A DNA stretch of 64,000 nt. Source: Streptomyces sp. CB02366. Lineage in GTDB: Bacteria > Actinomycetota > Actinomycetes > Streptomycetales > Streptomycetaceae. Below the pieces are notes generated by a model that was given only the letters and a program-made list of their open reading frames with translations, was not told the DNA's origin and ran no database searches. The stretch lies in NCBI RefSeq assembly GCF_001905905.1, contig NZ_LIVT01000001.1, forward strand, positions 789,952 through 853,951. Reading direction: 5' to 3'. The position numbers were made by a program, and so were the translations under genes. Below, piece by piece: positions 46,403 to 55,903 of the stretch. Each line of letters opens with the position of its first letter. The stretch's first letter is position 1.

Positions 46403-46436
46403 CGGGCGGTACGCCCCGAATGGGGTGTACCGCCCG
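46403..46436 (-). terminator. 15-bp hairpin between rpsK and rpoA
   Basis: Arms 46403-46417 and 46422-46436 pair over 15 bp with one G-T and a GAAT loop, in the 137-nt gap between rpsK and rpoA. It may be a partial terminator or processing site that tunes the rpoA level. Confidence 0.6.
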
Positions 46437-46479
46437 GACCCGGCGCTACTGACGCACGGCCGTCACCGGCCGTCGCGGG

Positions 46480-46884
46480 TCAGACGCGGCGACGCTTCGG
46501 CGGACGGCAGCCGTTGTGCGGCGTCGGGGTGACGTCCTGGATCGAGCCGACCTCGAGGCCGGTGGCCTGGAGGGAGCGGATCGCGGTCTCACGGCCGGAG
46601 CCGGGTCCCTTGACGAAGACGTCGACCTTGCGCATGCCGTGCTCCTGCGCGCGGCGGGCGGCCGACTCGGCGGCCATCTGCGCGGCGAAGGGGGTGGACT
46701 TGCGCGAGCCCTTGAAGCCGACGTGGCCGGCGGAGGCCCAGGAGATCACGTTGCCCGAGGGGTCCGTGATCGAGACGATGGTGTTGTTGAACGTGCTCTT
46801 GATGTGCGCGTGGCCGTGAGCGACGTTCTTCTTTTCCTTGCGACGCACCTTCTTGGCTGCGCCCTGACGACCCTTGGGGGGCAT
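46480..46884 (-). CDS. rpsK: 30S ribosomal protein S11
   Basis: A 134-residue S11 of the 30S platform. [32 protein letters not shown] and the C-terminal [16 protein letters not shown] are invariant family features. The N-terminus ([18 protein letters not shown]) is basic and disordered. It lies 104 nt downstream of rpsM. Confidence 0.98.
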   Translation of the reverse strand: MPPKGRQGAAKKVRRKEKKNVAHGHAHIKSTFNNTIVSITDPSGNVISWASAGHVGFKGSRKSTPFAAQMAAESAARRAQEHGMRKVDVFVKGPGSGRETAIRSLQATGLEVGSIQDVTPTPHNGCRPPKRRRV

Positions 46885-46988
46885 GTCTTGACTCCAGATG
46901 GAGAGGGGAGGTGATCGGTCCTACAGCGAAGACCGCTGGTTGCTGCGGGGCCCGGAGAACCGGAGGTCCGCAGTGCGTCCGCTGAGGA

Positions 46989-47369
46989 CTACTTCTTGCC
47001 CGGCTTCTTCTTACCGGCGATGGCGCGACGCGGGCCCTTGCGGGTACGCGCGTTCGTGCTGGTGCGCTGACCGTGGACCGGCAGACCGCGGCGGTGACGA
47101 ATGCCCTGGTAGCAGCCGATCTCGATCTTGCGGCGGATGTCGCCCTGGACCTCGCGGCGGAGGTCGCCCTCGGTGCGGAGGTTGGCGTCCACGTACTCGC
47201 GGATCTTGACGAGGTCTTCCTCGGCAAGGTCGCGGACGCGGGCGTCCGGGTTCACGCCGGTGCTGGCGAGGATCTCCTTGGACCGGGTGCGCCCGATGCC
47301 GAAGACGTAGGTGAGGGCAACCTCCACGCGCTTTTCGCGCGGGATGTCAACACCTGAAACGCGTGCCAT
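46989..47369 (-). CDS. rpsM: 30S ribosomal protein S13
   Basis: A 126-residue S13 of the 30S head. [55 protein letters not shown] and a Lys-rich tail are typical. It is separated from rpmJ by 194 nt of GC-rich sequence with no gene and no clear terminator. Confidence 0.98.
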   Translation of the reverse strand: MARVSGVDIPREKRVEVALTYVFGIGRTRSKEILASTGVNPDARVRDLAEEDLVKIREYVDANLRTEGDLRREVQGDIRRKIEIGCYQGIRHRRGLPVHGQRTSTNARTRKGPRRAIAGKKKPGKK

Positions 47370-47563
47370 TCAATGGCTCCAGTTGTCATATCGGGGGTCT
47401 TCCGCAGCACCGCTCCCGACCGCCGACCGCTCACGAGAAGCGGTGGTACGCCCGGGTCCCCGGCCCCCGCCGGAGGTGTCGTCAGCCGTGGCTTGGACGG
47501 GTACTGCGTATGTACGTATTACGTGCGTCGCGCGAAGAACTGCGAGATGCAGGCGGTCGTGCG

Positions 47564-47677
47564 TCAGCCCTGGCGCTGCTTGTGGCGCAGGTTGTCGCAG
47601 ATGACCATGACCCGACCGTGGCGGCGGATCACCTTGCACTTGTCGCAGATCTTCTTGACGCTCGGCTTGACCTTCAT
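47564..47677 (-). CDS. rpmJ: 50S ribosomal protein L36 (zinc form)
   Basis: A 37-residue L36, [20 protein letters not shown] and so on. C11, C14, C27 and H32 form the zinc ribbon, so this is the C+ (zinc-binding) paralogue; a zinc-free copy elsewhere in the genome is possible. It sits 59 nt downstream of infA and 194 nt before rpsM. Confidence 0.96.
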   Translation of the reverse strand: MKVKPSVKKICDKCKVIRRHGRVMVICDNLRHKQRQG

Positions 47678-47736
47678 GGGATGTCAGGTTCTCCGGGTCA
47701 GTGCCATCATCCGCCGAAACGGGATGGGGGCAAGAT

Positions 47737-47958
47737 CTACTTGTAGCGGTAGACGATCCGGCCGCGCGTGAGGTCGTACGGAGAAAGCTCCACCACAACA
47801 CGGTCATCGGGGAGGATACGGATGTAGTGCATCCGCATCTTGCCGCTGATGTGCGCCAGGACCTTGTGACCGTTCTGGAGCTCCACCTTGAACATTGCGT
47901 TCGGGAGGGACTCGATCACGGTGCCCTCAATCTCGATGGCACCTTGCTTCTTGGCCAC
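47737..47958 (-). CDS. infA: Translation initiation factor IF-1
   Basis: A 73-residue OB-fold initiation factor that binds the A site. [53 protein letters not shown] is near-invariant. The GTG start follows AAAGGCG. It lies 217 nt after map. TAGACT on the minus strand (48053-48058 region) is a possible -10 element, suggesting that infA-rpmJ have a promoter of their own. Confidence 0.98.
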   Translation of the reverse strand: MAKKQGAIEIEGTVIESLPNAMFKVELQNGHKVLAHISGKMRMHYIRILPDDRVVVELSPYDLTRGRIVYRYK

Positions 47959-48175
47959 GCTTCGCCTTTCGAATCGGCTACCTTGATCGGCTCTCGCGTA
48001 TCGCGTGTGCAACATGCGGGCACACGGATGCACCAGAGCCGACGAGTCAGTCTACGTCAGCGGACTCCAAAAGACGAATCCGTCAAGTTTGCCCACTGCC
48101 GGTGATCCTTAGACCTGTCGGAGGGGTGGTATCGGGGCGCCGGCCGTCCGGCGGTCGGCCGGGCGGGAGCCGGGG

Positions 48176-49012
48176 TCAGCCCAGCGGGTCCGGCGCCGCC
48201 TCGATGCCGTACTCCGCCAGCTTCGCCTTCCCGCAGTCCGGGGCGGTCAGGACCAGGGGCCCCTGCTCGGTCAGCGCGATGGAGTGCTCCCAGTGCGAGG
48301 ACCAGGTCCCGTCCGTCGTGATGACCGTCCAGTCGTCGGCCAGCGTCTCCGTACGGGCCGTTCCGAGCGAGACCATCGGCTCGATCGCCAGGCAGACGCC
48401 CGGGACCAGCTTGATGCCCTTGCCGCGCTTGCGGGAGACGTAGTTCAGCAGGTGCGGGTCCATGTGCATCTCGGTACCGATGCCGTGGCCGCCGAAGTCC
48501 TCGATGATCCCGTACTTCCCCGTCGCCGGACGGGGCTGGCGCCGGATGTAGGTCTCGATCGCCCGGGAGACGTCCACGAGGCGGTTGTTCACCTTCATCG
48601 CGGCGATCCCGGCCCACATCGACTCCTCGGTCACCCGCGAGAGCTCGACCAGCTCCGGTGCGTGACCGGTGCCCACGAAGGCCGTGTACGCGGCGTCGCC
48701 GTGCCAGCCGTCGACGATCGCACCGGCGTCGATGGAGATGATGTCGCCGTCCTTGAGGACCGTCTTCTCGTCCGGGATGCCGTGGACGACGACCTCGTTG
48801 ACCGAGGTGCAGATGGTCGCGGGGAACCCGCCGTACCCGAGGAAGTTCGACTTCGCGCCGTGGTCGGCGATGACCTTCCGGGCGACCTGGTCCAAGTCGT
48901 GCGTGGTGGCCCCGGGCACGGCCGCCTCGCGGGTGGCGGCGTGAATGGCGGCGACCACCAGGCCCGCCTCACGCATCTTCGCGATCTGCTCGGGGGTCTT
49001 GATCTGCACCAT
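48176..49012 (-). CDS. map: Type I methionine aminopeptidase
   Basis: A 278-residue Map that removes N-terminal methionine. The metal ligands are in DIISIDAGAIVDGWHGDAA (two Asp), GHGIGTEMHMDPHLL (His), AIEPMVSLG (Glu) and HWEHSIALTEQGP (Glu). Streptomyces has several map genes; this is the ribosomal-cluster copy, downstream of adk with a hairpin between them at 49081-49116. Confidence 0.97.
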   Translation of the reverse strand: MVQIKTPEQIAKMREAGLVVAAIHAATREAAVPGATTHDLDQVARKVIADHGAKSNFLGYGGFPATICTSVNEVVVHGIPDEKTVLKDGDIISIDAGAIVDGWHGDAAYTAFVGTGHAPELVELSRVTEESMWAGIAAMKVNNRLVDVSRAIETYIRRQPRPATGKYGIIEDFGGHGIGTEMHMDPHLLNYVSRKRGKGIKLVPGVCLAIEPMVSLGTARTETLADDWTVITTDGTWSSHWEHSIALTEQGPLVLTAPDCGKAKLAEYGIEAAPDPLG

Positions 49013-49080
49013 TGCTCGGCGCCTCTCTGCATCGACGGTGGCGGGTACGGCTCGGCGTGTTCAACGATACGGGCGCAAGC

Positions 49081-49116
49081 AGTCGGCCGCGGCGCCCAGA
49101 GGCGCCGCGGCCGGCT
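49081..49116 (-). terminator. 16-bp hairpin between adk and map
   Basis: Arms 49081-49096 and 49101-49116 pair over 16 bp with one wobble and a CAGA loop. It lies 27 nt past the adk stop and 69 nt before the map start, without a T run. It may end or attenuate the secY-adk transcript. Confidence 0.65.
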
Positions 49117-49142
49117 TGCACAGCGGGGTGGTGCGGGGAGGC

Positions 49143-49802
49143 TCAGCCCTCGTTCGAGGACTTCAGCGCCTCCATGGCGCGGGCGGTCACGTCCGCGACC
49201 TCGCCCAGCGCGGAGATGGTCACCACCAGGCCCTGGGCCCGGTAGTAGTCGATGATCGGCTCGGTCTGCGTGTGGTAGACCTCCAGCCGGGTGCGGACCG
49301 TCTCCTCGCTGTCGTCGTGGCGCTGGTACAGCTCGCCGCCGCAGGCGTCGCAGACGCCCTCGGTCTTCGGCGGGCTGTACGACAGGTGGAAGACGTGCGA
49401 GCTGTCCTTGCGGCAGACGCGACGGCCCGCGATCCGCTTCACGACCTCTTCCTCGGGGACCTCCAGATCGAGGACCGCGTCCAGCTTCACGCCCTCGTCC
49501 TTGAGCATCGCGTCAAGGGCTTCGGCCTGGCCCACATTCCGCGGGAAGCCGTCCAGCAGGAAGCCGTTCACGGCGTCCGACTGGGACATGCGGTCCTTGG
49601 CCATCCCGATGGTGACCTCGTCCGGCACCAGCTGTCCCGCGTCGATGTAGGCGCGGGCCTGCTTGCCAAGGTCCGTGCCCTGGCTCATGTTGGCGCGGAA
49701 CAGGTCACCCGTGGAGATGTGCGGAATCGACAGGTTCTTGGCAAGGTACGCAGCCTGCGTTCCCTTGCCGGCACCCGGAGGCCCGACGAGGACGATTCGC
49801 AT
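49143..49802 (-). CDS. adk: Adenylate kinase
   Basis: A 219-residue adenylate kinase interconverting ATP, ADP and AMP. The P-loop GPPGAGKGTQAAYLAKN is near residue 7, AMP site GFPRN near 85. The LID carries CRKDSSHVFHLSYSPPKTEGVCDACGG with three Cys and His residues fitting a zinc-structured lid. The ATG shares its first base with the last base of the secY stop codon (1-nt overlap), the usual translational coupling of secY and adk. Confidence 0.97.
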   Translation of the reverse strand: MRIVLVGPPGAGKGTQAAYLAKNLSIPHISTGDLFRANMSQGTDLGKQARAYIDAGQLVPDEVTIGMAKDRMSQSDAVNGFLLDGFPRNVGQAEALDAMLKDEGVKLDAVLDLEVPEEEVVKRIAGRRVCRKDSSHVFHLSYSPPKTEGVCDACGGELYQRHDDSEETVRTRLEVYHTQTEPIIDYYRAQGLVVTISALGEVADVTARAMEALKSSNEG

Positions 49803-51115
49803 CAGCGGAGGAACCCTTCGTAATTGCGCTGCTGGAGCTGACTCTCGATCTGCTTCACGGTTTCCAGACCCACACCCACGATGATGAGGATGCTCGTCCC
49901 GCCGAACGGGAAGTTCTGGTTAGCTCCGCCGAAGCCTGCCAACGCCATCGTCGGCACCAGAGCGATCAGGCCCAGATACAGCGAGCCCGGCCAAGTGATC
50001 CTGTTGAGCACGTAGCTCAGGTACTCGGCAGTAGGTCGGCCTGCCCGGATACCCGGGATGAAGCCACCATACTTCTTCATGTTGTCGGCGACTTCGTCGG
50101 GGTTGAACGAAATGGCCACGTAGAAGAAGGCGAAGAACACGATCAGCACGAAGTACGTCGCGATGTAGTACGGGTGCGTACCGGTCACGAAGTTGTCCTG
50201 GATCCACGTCGCCCAGCCGGCGGTGGACTGGGAGAACTGGACGATCAGCGCCGGGATGTAGAGCAGCGACGAGGCGAAGATGACCGGGATCACGCCCGCC
50301 TGGTTCACCTTGAGCGGGATGTACGTCGACGTACCGCCGTAGGAGCGGCGCCCGATCATGCGCTTCGCGTACTGCACCGGGATACGGCGCTGGGCCTGCT
50401 CGACGAAGACGACGAGGCCCACCATCACGAAGCCGACCAGAATGACCGTGCCGAACTCGATCCAGCCGTCGGCCAGCTTGCCGCTCTCCTTGATGGCCCA
50501 CAGGGCGCCCGGGAACGTGGCGGCGATCGAGATGAACATCAGGATCGACATGCCGTTGCCGATGCCGCGGTCGGTGATCAGCTCACCGAGCCACATGACG
50601 GCGGCCGTACCGGCGGTCATCGTGATGACCATGATGATCGTGGTGAAGATCGACTTGTCCGGGACGACCTGGTTGGCCACGGAGCAGTTCTGGAAGAGCG
50701 CACCGCTGCGGGCGGTGGCGACGAGGCCGGTGCCCTGGAGGACGGCCAGTGCGACCGTCAGATAACGCGTGTACTGCGTGATCTTCGCCGTGCCGGACTG
50801 CCCCTCCTTCTTCAGGGCTTCCAGCCGCGGGATCACGACGGTCAGCAGCTGGAGAATGATGCTGGCCGTGATGTACGGCATGATGCCGAGCGCGAAGATG
50901 GTGATCTGCAGCAGGGCGCCACCGCTGAACATCTGCATCAGACCGAGCAGGCCACCCGATTCGGCCGGGTCGATGCACTGCTGCACCTTCGAGTAGTCCA
51001 CACCCGGGGCCGGGATGTGCGCCCCGAGCCGGTACAGCACGATGATGCCGAGCGTGAAGAGCAGCTTCTTGCGCAGGTCGGGCGTCTTGAACGCTCGGGC
51101 GAACGCGGTGAACAC
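49802..51115 (-). CDS. secY: Preprotein translocase subunit SecY
   Basis: A 437-residue SecY, the ten-helix channel of the Sec translocon with SecE and SecG. The N-terminus RKKLLFTLGIIVLYRLGAHIPAPGVD, the plug region and FNPDEVADNMKKYGGFIPGIRAGRPTAEYL are characteristic. It is the only membrane protein in the cluster. A 381-nt non-coding gap, with the rplO terminator, separates it from rplO, so it likely has its own promoter. Confidence 0.98.
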   Translation of the reverse strand: MFTAFARAFKTPDLRKKLLFTLGIIVLYRLGAHIPAPGVDYSKVQQCIDPAESGGLLGLMQMFSGGALLQITIFALGIMPYITASIILQLLTVVIPRLEALKKEGQSGTAKITQYTRYLTVALAVLQGTGLVATARSGALFQNCSVANQVVPDKSIFTTIIMVITMTAGTAAVMWLGELITDRGIGNGMSILMFISIAATFPGALWAIKESGKLADGWIEFGTVILVGFVMVGLVVFVEQAQRRIPVQYAKRMIGRRSYGGTSTYIPLKVNQAGVIPVIFASSLLYIPALIVQFSQSTAGWATWIQDNFVTGTHPYYIATYFVLIVFFAFFYVAISFNPDEVADNMKKYGGFIPGIRAGRPTAEYLSYVLNRITWPGSLYLGLIALVPTMALAGFGGANQNFPFGGTSILIIVGVGLETVKQIESQLQQRNYEGFLR

Positions 51116-51434
51116 GGTGCCTCCTGCGACCCCCGCGCTATGCGTCAGAGGCGACGGGTCTGGATGGGTCTGGATGGGTTCGGATACAAGGCAGCCCTAC
51201 ATCGTAAGGAGGCCACAAAAGATGAACGGCGCTACCCTACCCGGCCCGGCACTGGGCGGGAAACACGCACCGCACGCCGGTGCACCGCCCACCTGCCGGA
51301 CCGCGCCGTGGAAGACCGGTCGCGCCACACGATTTGGGACGGGTATGTCCCCTCCGCTCCTCCACCGCCGTCGCGGTGGACACCCCTTCAACCTTTCCCG
51401 AGCCTTTACGGTTCCCGTACAGCGCCCCGAACAC
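51116..51434. other. Gene-free spacer upstream of secY
   Basis: No coding frame is supported. A tandem decamer-like repeat (GGGTCTGGAT, twice plus a partial third) is at 51156-51185, close to the secY start. A palindromic CACCGCCGTCGCGGTG at 51363-51378 could be a regulatory hairpin. I cannot name the secY promoter with confidence. Confidence 0.45.
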
Positions 51435-51480
51435 GAAAAAACCCGGCCGGCCACCTCCGAAGAGGCGGCCGACCGGGCTC
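51435..51480 (-). terminator. rplO rho-independent terminator
   Basis: On the minus strand GCCCGGTCGGCCGCCTC, loop TTCG, GAGGTGGCCGGCCGGG form a long GC stem followed directly by TTTTTT, 17 nt past the rplO stop. It is the only terminator in the window with a full T run, and it separates the S10-spc genes from secY. Confidence 0.92.
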
Positions 51481-51496
51481 AGTCCTGTCCCGCGGC

Positions 51497-51952
51497 TCAG
51501 ACGAGCTCGGTGACCGTACCGCCGGCGGCGGTGATCTTCTCCTTGGCGGAGCCGGAGACGGCGTCAACCGAAACCTGCAGCGCCACGGAGATCTCGCCCT
51601 GTCCGAGGACCTTGACGAGGTGGTTGTTGCGCACGGCGCCCTTGGCGACCAGGTCGGCCACCGTGACCTCTCCACCCTCGGGGTAGAGCGTCGCGAGCCT
51701 GTCCAGGTTCACGACCTGGTACTCCGTGCGGAACGGGTTCTTGAAGCCCTTGAGCTTCGGGAGACGCATGTGGAGGGGCATCTGGCCACCCTCGAAGCGC
51801 TCCGGAACCTGGTAACGAGCCTTCGTACCCTTGGTACCACGGCCTGCGGTCTTACCCTTGGACGCCTCACCACGACCCACACGGGTCTTGGCGGTCTTGG
51901 CGCCCGGGGCAGGCCGGAGGTTGTGGGCCTTCAGCGGGCTGTTCTCCGCCAT
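51497..51952 (-). CDS. rplO: 50S ribosomal protein L15
   Basis: A 151-residue L15. [36 protein letters not shown] (N-terminal, disordered, basic) and [18 protein letters not shown] are typical, with a globular C-terminus. It starts 1 nt after the rpmD stop and closes the S10-spc block before a strong terminator. Confidence 0.98.
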   Translation of the reverse strand: MAENSPLKAHNLRPAPGAKTAKTRVGRGEASKGKTAGRGTKGTKARYQVPERFEGGQMPLHMRLPKLKGFKNPFRTEYQVVNLDRLATLYPEGGEVTVADLVAKGAVRNNHLVKVLGQGEISVALQVSVDAVSGSAKEKITAAGGTVTELV

Positions 51953-51953
51953 G

Positions 51954-52136
51954 TCAGTCAACCTCCTCAACCGTCACGAGGTGGCGGACGGTGTGCACCA
52001 TTCCGCGGAACTCGGGGCGGTCCTCCTTGACAACCGAGTCGTTCAGGCGCTTGAGCCCGAGCGAACGCAGGGTGTCGCGGTGGTTCTGCTTGCTGCCGAT
52101 GTACGACTTGGTCTGCGTGATCTTGAGACGGGCCAT
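51954..52136 (-). CDS. rpmD: 50S ribosomal protein L30
   Basis: A 60-residue L30: [35 protein letters not shown] is diagnostic. The ATG shares one base with the rpsE stop (TAATG), and its own stop is 1 nt from the rplO ATG, giving tight coupling of rpsE-rpmD-rplO. Confidence 0.98.
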   Translation of the reverse strand: MARLKITQTKSYIGSKQNHRDTLRSLGLKRLNDSVVKEDRPEFRGMVHTVRHLVTVEEVD

Positions 52137-52738
52137 TACGCACCCGCTCCCGCACGCGCACGGAGCAGAGCCGCGGGGGCGACGTCCTCGAGCGGCAGAC
52201 CGCGGCGGGCCGCGATCTCCTCGGGACGCTGCAGGCCCTTGAGGGCCTCCACGGTCGCGTGCACGATGTTGATCGCGTTGGACGAGCCAAGCGACTTCGA
52301 CAGGATGTCGTGAACGCCGGCGCACTCGAGCACGGCGCGCACCGGGCCACCGGCGATAACACCGGTACCGGGGGAAGCCGGCTTGAGCAGGACGACGCCC
52401 GCAGCCTTCTCGCCCGTGATCGGGTGAGGGATGGTGCCCTGGATGCGCGGGACCTTGAAGAAGTTCTTCTTGGCCTCTTCGACACCCTTGGCGATGGCCG
52501 CGGGAACTTCCTTGGCCTTGCCGTATCCGACACCGACGGTGCCGTCACCATCGCCCACCACGACGAGCGCGGTGAAGCTGAAGCGACGACCACCCTTCAC
52601 AACCTTGGCGACGCGGTTGATCGCGACGACGCGCTCGACGTACGCGGTCTTCTCGGCGGCTGCGCCACCGTCGCGGCCCTTCCGGTCCCGCCGCTCGCCG
52701 CCACCGGCACCGCTTCCGCGGCGCTGGGGTCCAGCCAT
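52136..52738 (-). CDS. rpsE: 30S ribosomal protein S5
   Basis: A 200-residue S5, important for decoding fidelity. The double-stranded RNA-binding-like domain [45 protein letters not shown] begins near residue 34, and the C-terminal domain has [29 protein letters not shown]. The Gly/Arg-rich N-terminus ([24 protein letters not shown]) is a Streptomyces-type extension. Confidence 0.98.
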   Translation of the reverse strand: MAGPQRRGSGAGGGERRDRKGRDGGAAAEKTAYVERVVAINRVAKVVKGGRRFSFTALVVVGDGDGTVGVGYGKAKEVPAAIAKGVEEAKKNFFKVPRIQGTIPHPITGEKAAGVVLLKPASPGTGVIAGGPVRAVLECAGVHDILSKSLGSSNAINIVHATVEALKGLQRPEEIAARRGLPLEDVAPAALLRARAGAGA

Positions 52739-52785
52739 GGGAATTACCTCTCTCTGTTACGTCCGCTGTGCGTAGGAACCGGGGC

Positions 52786-53169
52786 TTAGAACTTCAGCCC
52801 GGCTTCACGGGCGGCGTCAGCCAGAGCGGCAATCCGCCCGGCGTACTGGTTGCCACCGCGGTCAAACACGACGGCCTCGACGCCTGCAGCCTTGGCACGC
52901 TCGGCGACCAGGGCGCCGACCTGCTTGGCCTGGGCGCTCTTGTCACCCTCGCCACCACGGATCGAGGTGTCCAGGGTCGACGCCGACGCGAGCGTGTGGC
53001 CCGCGATGTCGTCGATGACCTGGGCCACGATGTGGCGGTTGGAACGCGTCACGACCAGACGGGGACGCTCCGGCGAACCCGACAGGTGCTTGCGGACGCG
53101 GATGTGGCGGCGCTTGCGGGCAGCGCGCTTGTACGCGTCGCCCTTGGCGATCTTCACACCGTATGCCAT
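52786..53169 (-). CDS. rplR: 50S ribosomal protein L18
   Basis: A 127-residue L18, a 5S rRNA-binding protein. [37 protein letters not shown] and [26 protein letters not shown] are family signatures. It lies 2 nt after rplF and 47 nt before rpsE. Confidence 0.98.
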   Translation of the reverse strand: MAYGVKIAKGDAYKRAARKRRHIRVRKHLSGSPERPRLVVTRSNRHIVAQVIDDIAGHTLASASTLDTSIRGGEGDKSAQAKQVGALVAERAKAAGVEAVVFDRGGNQYAGRIAALADAAREAGLKF

Positions 53170-53171
53170 GG

Positions 53172-53711
53172 CTACTTACCAGCCTTTCCGACCTTGCGGC
53201 GGATGACCTCGCCCGCGTACTTGACGCCCTTGGCCTTGTACGGGTCGGGCTTCCGCAGCTTGCGGATGTTGGCGGCCACTTCGCCGACCTTCTGCTTGTC
53301 GATGCCCTCGACGCTGAGCTTCGTGGGCGACTCGACCTTGAAGGTGATGCCTTCCGGCGCCTCGATGACGATCGGGTGGCTGTAGCCCAGGGCGAACTCC
53401 AGGTTGGAGCCCTTCGCCTGGACTCGGTAACCGACACCACTGATCTCGAGCGCCTTGGAGTAACCCGCGGTCACGCCGGTGATCATGTTCGCCACCAGCG
53501 TGCGGGACAGGCCGTGGAGGGCCTTGTTCTGACGCTCGTCGTTCGGGCGGGTGACGTTGAGAACGCCGTCCTCGCCCTTGGAGACCTCGATCGGCGCGGC
53601 GACGGTGTGCGTGAGGGAACCCTTGGGGCCCTTCACCGCGACCGTACGGCCATCGATGGTGACGTCCACACCGGCGGGAACCTGGATGGGGAGCTTGCCG
53701 ATTCGCGACAT
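53172..53711 (-). CDS. rplF: 50S ribosomal protein L6
   Basis: A 179-residue L6 of the GTPase-associated region. [34 protein letters not shown] and the C-terminal [27 protein letters not shown] are conserved. AAGGAAGG precedes the ATG. It lies 21 nt after rpsH. Confidence 0.98.
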   Translation of the reverse strand: MSRIGKLPIQVPAGVDVTIDGRTVAVKGPKGSLTHTVAAPIEVSKGEDGVLNVTRPNDERQNKALHGLSRTLVANMITGVTAGYSKALEISGVGYRVQAKGSNLEFALGYSHPIVIEAPEGITFKVESPTKLSVEGIDKQKVGEVAANIRKLRKPDPYKAKGVKYAGEVIRRKVGKAGK

Positions 53712-53732
53712 GAGCTTTCCTTCCTTTCCCGA

Positions 53733-54131
53733 CTACCAGACGTAGGCGAGGACTTCCCCACCTACGCCCTTCTTGCCTGCCTGCTGGCCGGTCAGGAGAC
53801 CGTGGGACGTGGAGATGATCGCCACGCCCAGGCCGCCGAGGACCTTCGGCAGGTTGGTGGACTTTGCGTACACACGCAGACCCGGCTTCGAGATGCGCTT
53901 GATGCCGGCGATCGAACGCTCGCGGTTCGGACCGAACTTCAGCTCCAGGACGAGGTTCTTGCCGACCTCGGCGTCCTCGACCTTCCAGCCGGTGATGAAG
54001 CCCTCCTGCTGGAGGATCTCCGCGATGTGCGACTTGATCTTGCTGTGCGGCATCACGACGGAGTCGTGGTATGCCGAGTTCGCGTTACGCAGACGCGTGA
54101 GCATGTCTGCGATGGGATCAGTCATGGTCAT
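53733..54131 (-). CDS. rpsH: 30S ribosomal protein S8
   Basis: A 132-residue S8, a primary 16S rRNA binder and, in E. coli, the translational repressor of the spc operon. [28 protein letters not shown] opens the protein, and [31 protein letters not shown] ends it. It is separated from upstream rpsZ by an unusually large 224-nt gap for this operon. Confidence 0.98.
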   Translation of the reverse strand: MTMTDPIADMLTRLRNANSAYHDSVVMPHSKIKSHIAEILQQEGFITGWKVEDAEVGKNLVLELKFGPNRERSIAGIKRISKPGLRVYAKSTNLPKVLGGLGVAIISTSHGLLTGQQAGKKGVGGEVLAYVW

Positions 54132-54355
54132 GAATTGGCCTTCGGCCTCTCTCGCCGGGGTTTCCTGTATGCGCCATCCCTCTCCCCACTCACTGGCGGG
54201 ACGGGTGCGGTGCGGGGACCTACGGCGTAGTAAGTCGGTCTAGGGCGGCAGGCGCCCAACCCTTCAAGCCTACGGCATGAAAGGCGGGGCCCCTGCCGAC
54301 CAGATGCTTACCGAGAGTCTCCGGGAACTTCCAACGCCCAGGGGGCGAAGGAGAG
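54132..54355. other. Long untranslated gap between rpsZ and rpsH
   Basis: No frame is supported. The interval contains the short palindrome CTACGGCGTAG (54221-54231) and a weak promoter-like TTGAAG/CCTAGA pair on the minus strand near 54240-54270. It could hold an internal promoter or an S8-binding leader; neither is demonstrated. Confidence 0.4.
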
Positions 54356-54541
54356 TTACCAGGAGCTCTTGGTCACGCCCGGCAGCTCGCCACGGTGAGC
54401 CATCTCACGGAGGCACACGCGGCACAGGCCGAACTTGCGGTAGACGGAGTGGGGCCGGCCGCAGCGCTGGCAGCGGGTGTACCCGCGGACGCCGAACTTC
54501 GGCTTACGGGCGGCCTTAGCGATCAGAGCCTTCTTCGCCAC
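54356..54541 (-). CDS. rpsZ: 30S ribosomal protein S14 type Z
   Basis: A 61-residue zinc-binding S14 (also called rpsN1). C24, C27, C40 and C43 (RCQRCG and LCRVC) bind zinc, so this is the C+ form; Streptomyces usually has a zinc-free S14 elsewhere under Zur control. It lies 2 nt after rplE. Confidence 0.97.
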   Translation of the reverse strand: MAKKALIAKAARKPKFGVRGYTRCQRCGRPHSVYRKFGLCRVCLREMAHRGELPGVTKSSW

Positions 54542-54543
54542 GG

Positions 54544-55101
54544 TCAGTTCTCCTTGAACGGGAAGCCGAGGTGACGAAGCAGGGCACGACCCTCGTCGTC
54601 GTTGGTCGCCGTGGTGACCACGGTGATGTCCATGCCCCGGACCCGGTCGATCTTGTCCTGGTCGATCTCGTGGAACATGACCTGCTCCGTGAGACCGAAG
54701 GTGTAGTTGCCACGGCCGTCGAACTGCTTCGGCGACAGGCCACGGAAGTCACGGATACGCGGCAGCGCGAGCGACAGCGTACGGTCCAGGAACTCCCACA
54801 TCCGGTCACCGCGGAGGGTGACGTGGCAGCCGATCGGCTGGCCCTCGCGCAGCTTGAACTGCGCGATGGACTTGCGGGCCTTCGTGACGGCCGGCTTCTG
54901 GCCGGTGATCGTGGTGAGGTCGCGGACGGCCCCGTCGATCAGCTTGGAGTCGCGGGCGGCGTCGCCCACACCCATGTTGACCACGATCTTGACCAGACCG
55001 GGAACCTGCATGACGTTCTCGTACGAGAACTCCTCACGCAGCTTGCCGGCGATTTCCTCGCGGTAGCGCGTCTTGAGACGCGGCGCAGTGGTGGCAGTCA
55101 T
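54544..55101 (-). CDS. rplE: 50S ribosomal protein L5
   Basis: A 185-residue L5 that binds 5S rRNA and contacts the P-site t[65 protein letters not shown] is characteristic, and [24 protein letters not shown] follows. Its ATG overlaps the rplX stop by 1 nt (ATG/TGA junction). Confidence 0.98.
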   Translation of the reverse strand: MTATTAPRLKTRYREEIAGKLREEFSYENVMQVPGLVKIVVNMGVGDAARDSKLIDGAVRDLTTITGQKPAVTKARKSIAQFKLREGQPIGCHVTLRGDRMWEFLDRTLSLALPRIRDFRGLSPKQFDGRGNYTFGLTEQVMFHEIDQDKIDRVRGMDITVVTTATNDDEGRALLRHLGFPFKEN

Positions 55102-55424
55102 CAGATGTCCTCACCGGTCCGCTTGGCAACGCGGATCTTGTTGCCCTCGTCGTCAAAGCGGTAGCCGACGCGGGTGACAACCTTGTTGCCGTCCTTCTCC
55201 ACGACCAGCTGAACATTGCTGACGTGGATCGGAGCCTCGGTGGTCACGATGCCACCCGTCTGCGAACCGCGAGCCGTCTGACCGGCCTTGGTGTGCTTCT
55301 TGACCCGGTTGACACCCTCGACGAGGACGCGGTCCTGAGCGGGGTAGGCCACGATGACCTTGCCCTGCTTGCCCTTGTCCTTACCGGTGATGACCTGGAC
55401 CAGGTCGCCCTTCTTGATCTTCAT
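55101..55424 (-). CDS. rplX: 50S ribosomal protein L24
   Basis: A 107-residue L24, an assembly initiator of the 50S subunit. The KOW motif [21 protein letters not shown] is at the N-terminus, followed by [12 protein letters not shown]. It lies 2 nt after rplN and overlaps rplE. Confidence 0.98.
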   Translation of the reverse strand: MKIKKGDLVQVITGKDKGKQGKVIVAYPAQDRVLVEGVNRVKKHTKAGQTARGSQTGGIVTTEAPIHVSNVQLVVEKDGNKVVTRVGYRFDDEGNKIRVAKRTGEDI

Positions 55425-55426
55425 GC

Positions 55427-55795
55427 TTACAGCACCTCCGGCGCGAGCGAGATGATCTTCATGAACTTCTTCTCGCGCAGCTCCCGGCCCACCGGGCCGA
55501 AGATGCGGGTGCCGCGGGGGTCGCCGTCGTTCTTCAGAATGACGGCGGCGTTCTCGTCGAAGCGGATGTACGAGCCATCCTGACGACGACGCTCCTTGAC
55601 GGTGCGAACGATGACGGCCTTGACGACGTCACCCTTCTTCACGTTGCCACCGGGGATCGCGTCCTTGACGGTGGCGACGATGACGTCACCGATACCCGCG
55701 TAGCGGCGACCCGAGCCACCGAGAACACGAATGGTGAGAATTTCCTTCGCACCCGTGTTGTCGGCGACGCGCAGTCGCGACTCCTGCTGGATCAC
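55427..55795 (-). CDS. rplN: 50S ribosomal protein L14
   Basis: A 122-residue L14, at the 30S-50S interface. [27 protein letters not shown] and the C-terminal [23 protein letters not shown] are near-invariant. A 108-nt gap with a perfect hairpin separates it from rpsQ, so it may be transcribed or stabilised separately. Confidence 0.98.
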   Translation of the reverse strand: MIQQESRLRVADNTGAKEILTIRVLGGSGRRYAGIGDVIVATVKDAIPGGNVKKGDVVKAVIVRTVKERRRQDGSYIRFDENAAVILKNDGDPRGTRIFGPVGRELREKKFMKIISLAPEVL

Positions 55796-55828
55796 GTCTA
55801 TCTCCTGATCGTCTGCCGGTTCCCGGCG

Positions 55829-55859
55829 GGGAGCCGCGTAAGTGACTTACGCGGCTCCC
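55829..55859 (-). terminator. Perfect 14-bp hairpin between rpsQ and rplN
   Basis: Arms 55829-55842 and 55846-55859 pair perfectly around a TGA loop, in the middle of the S10-spc cluster. No T run follows on the minus strand. It could attenuate transcription, act as an RNase site, or mark the S10/spc operon boundary. Confidence 0.7.
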
Positions 55860-55903
55860 TCACCGAGCCTGGCGGAACTGACCTGAGGGAAACCCCTCAG
55901 GAA

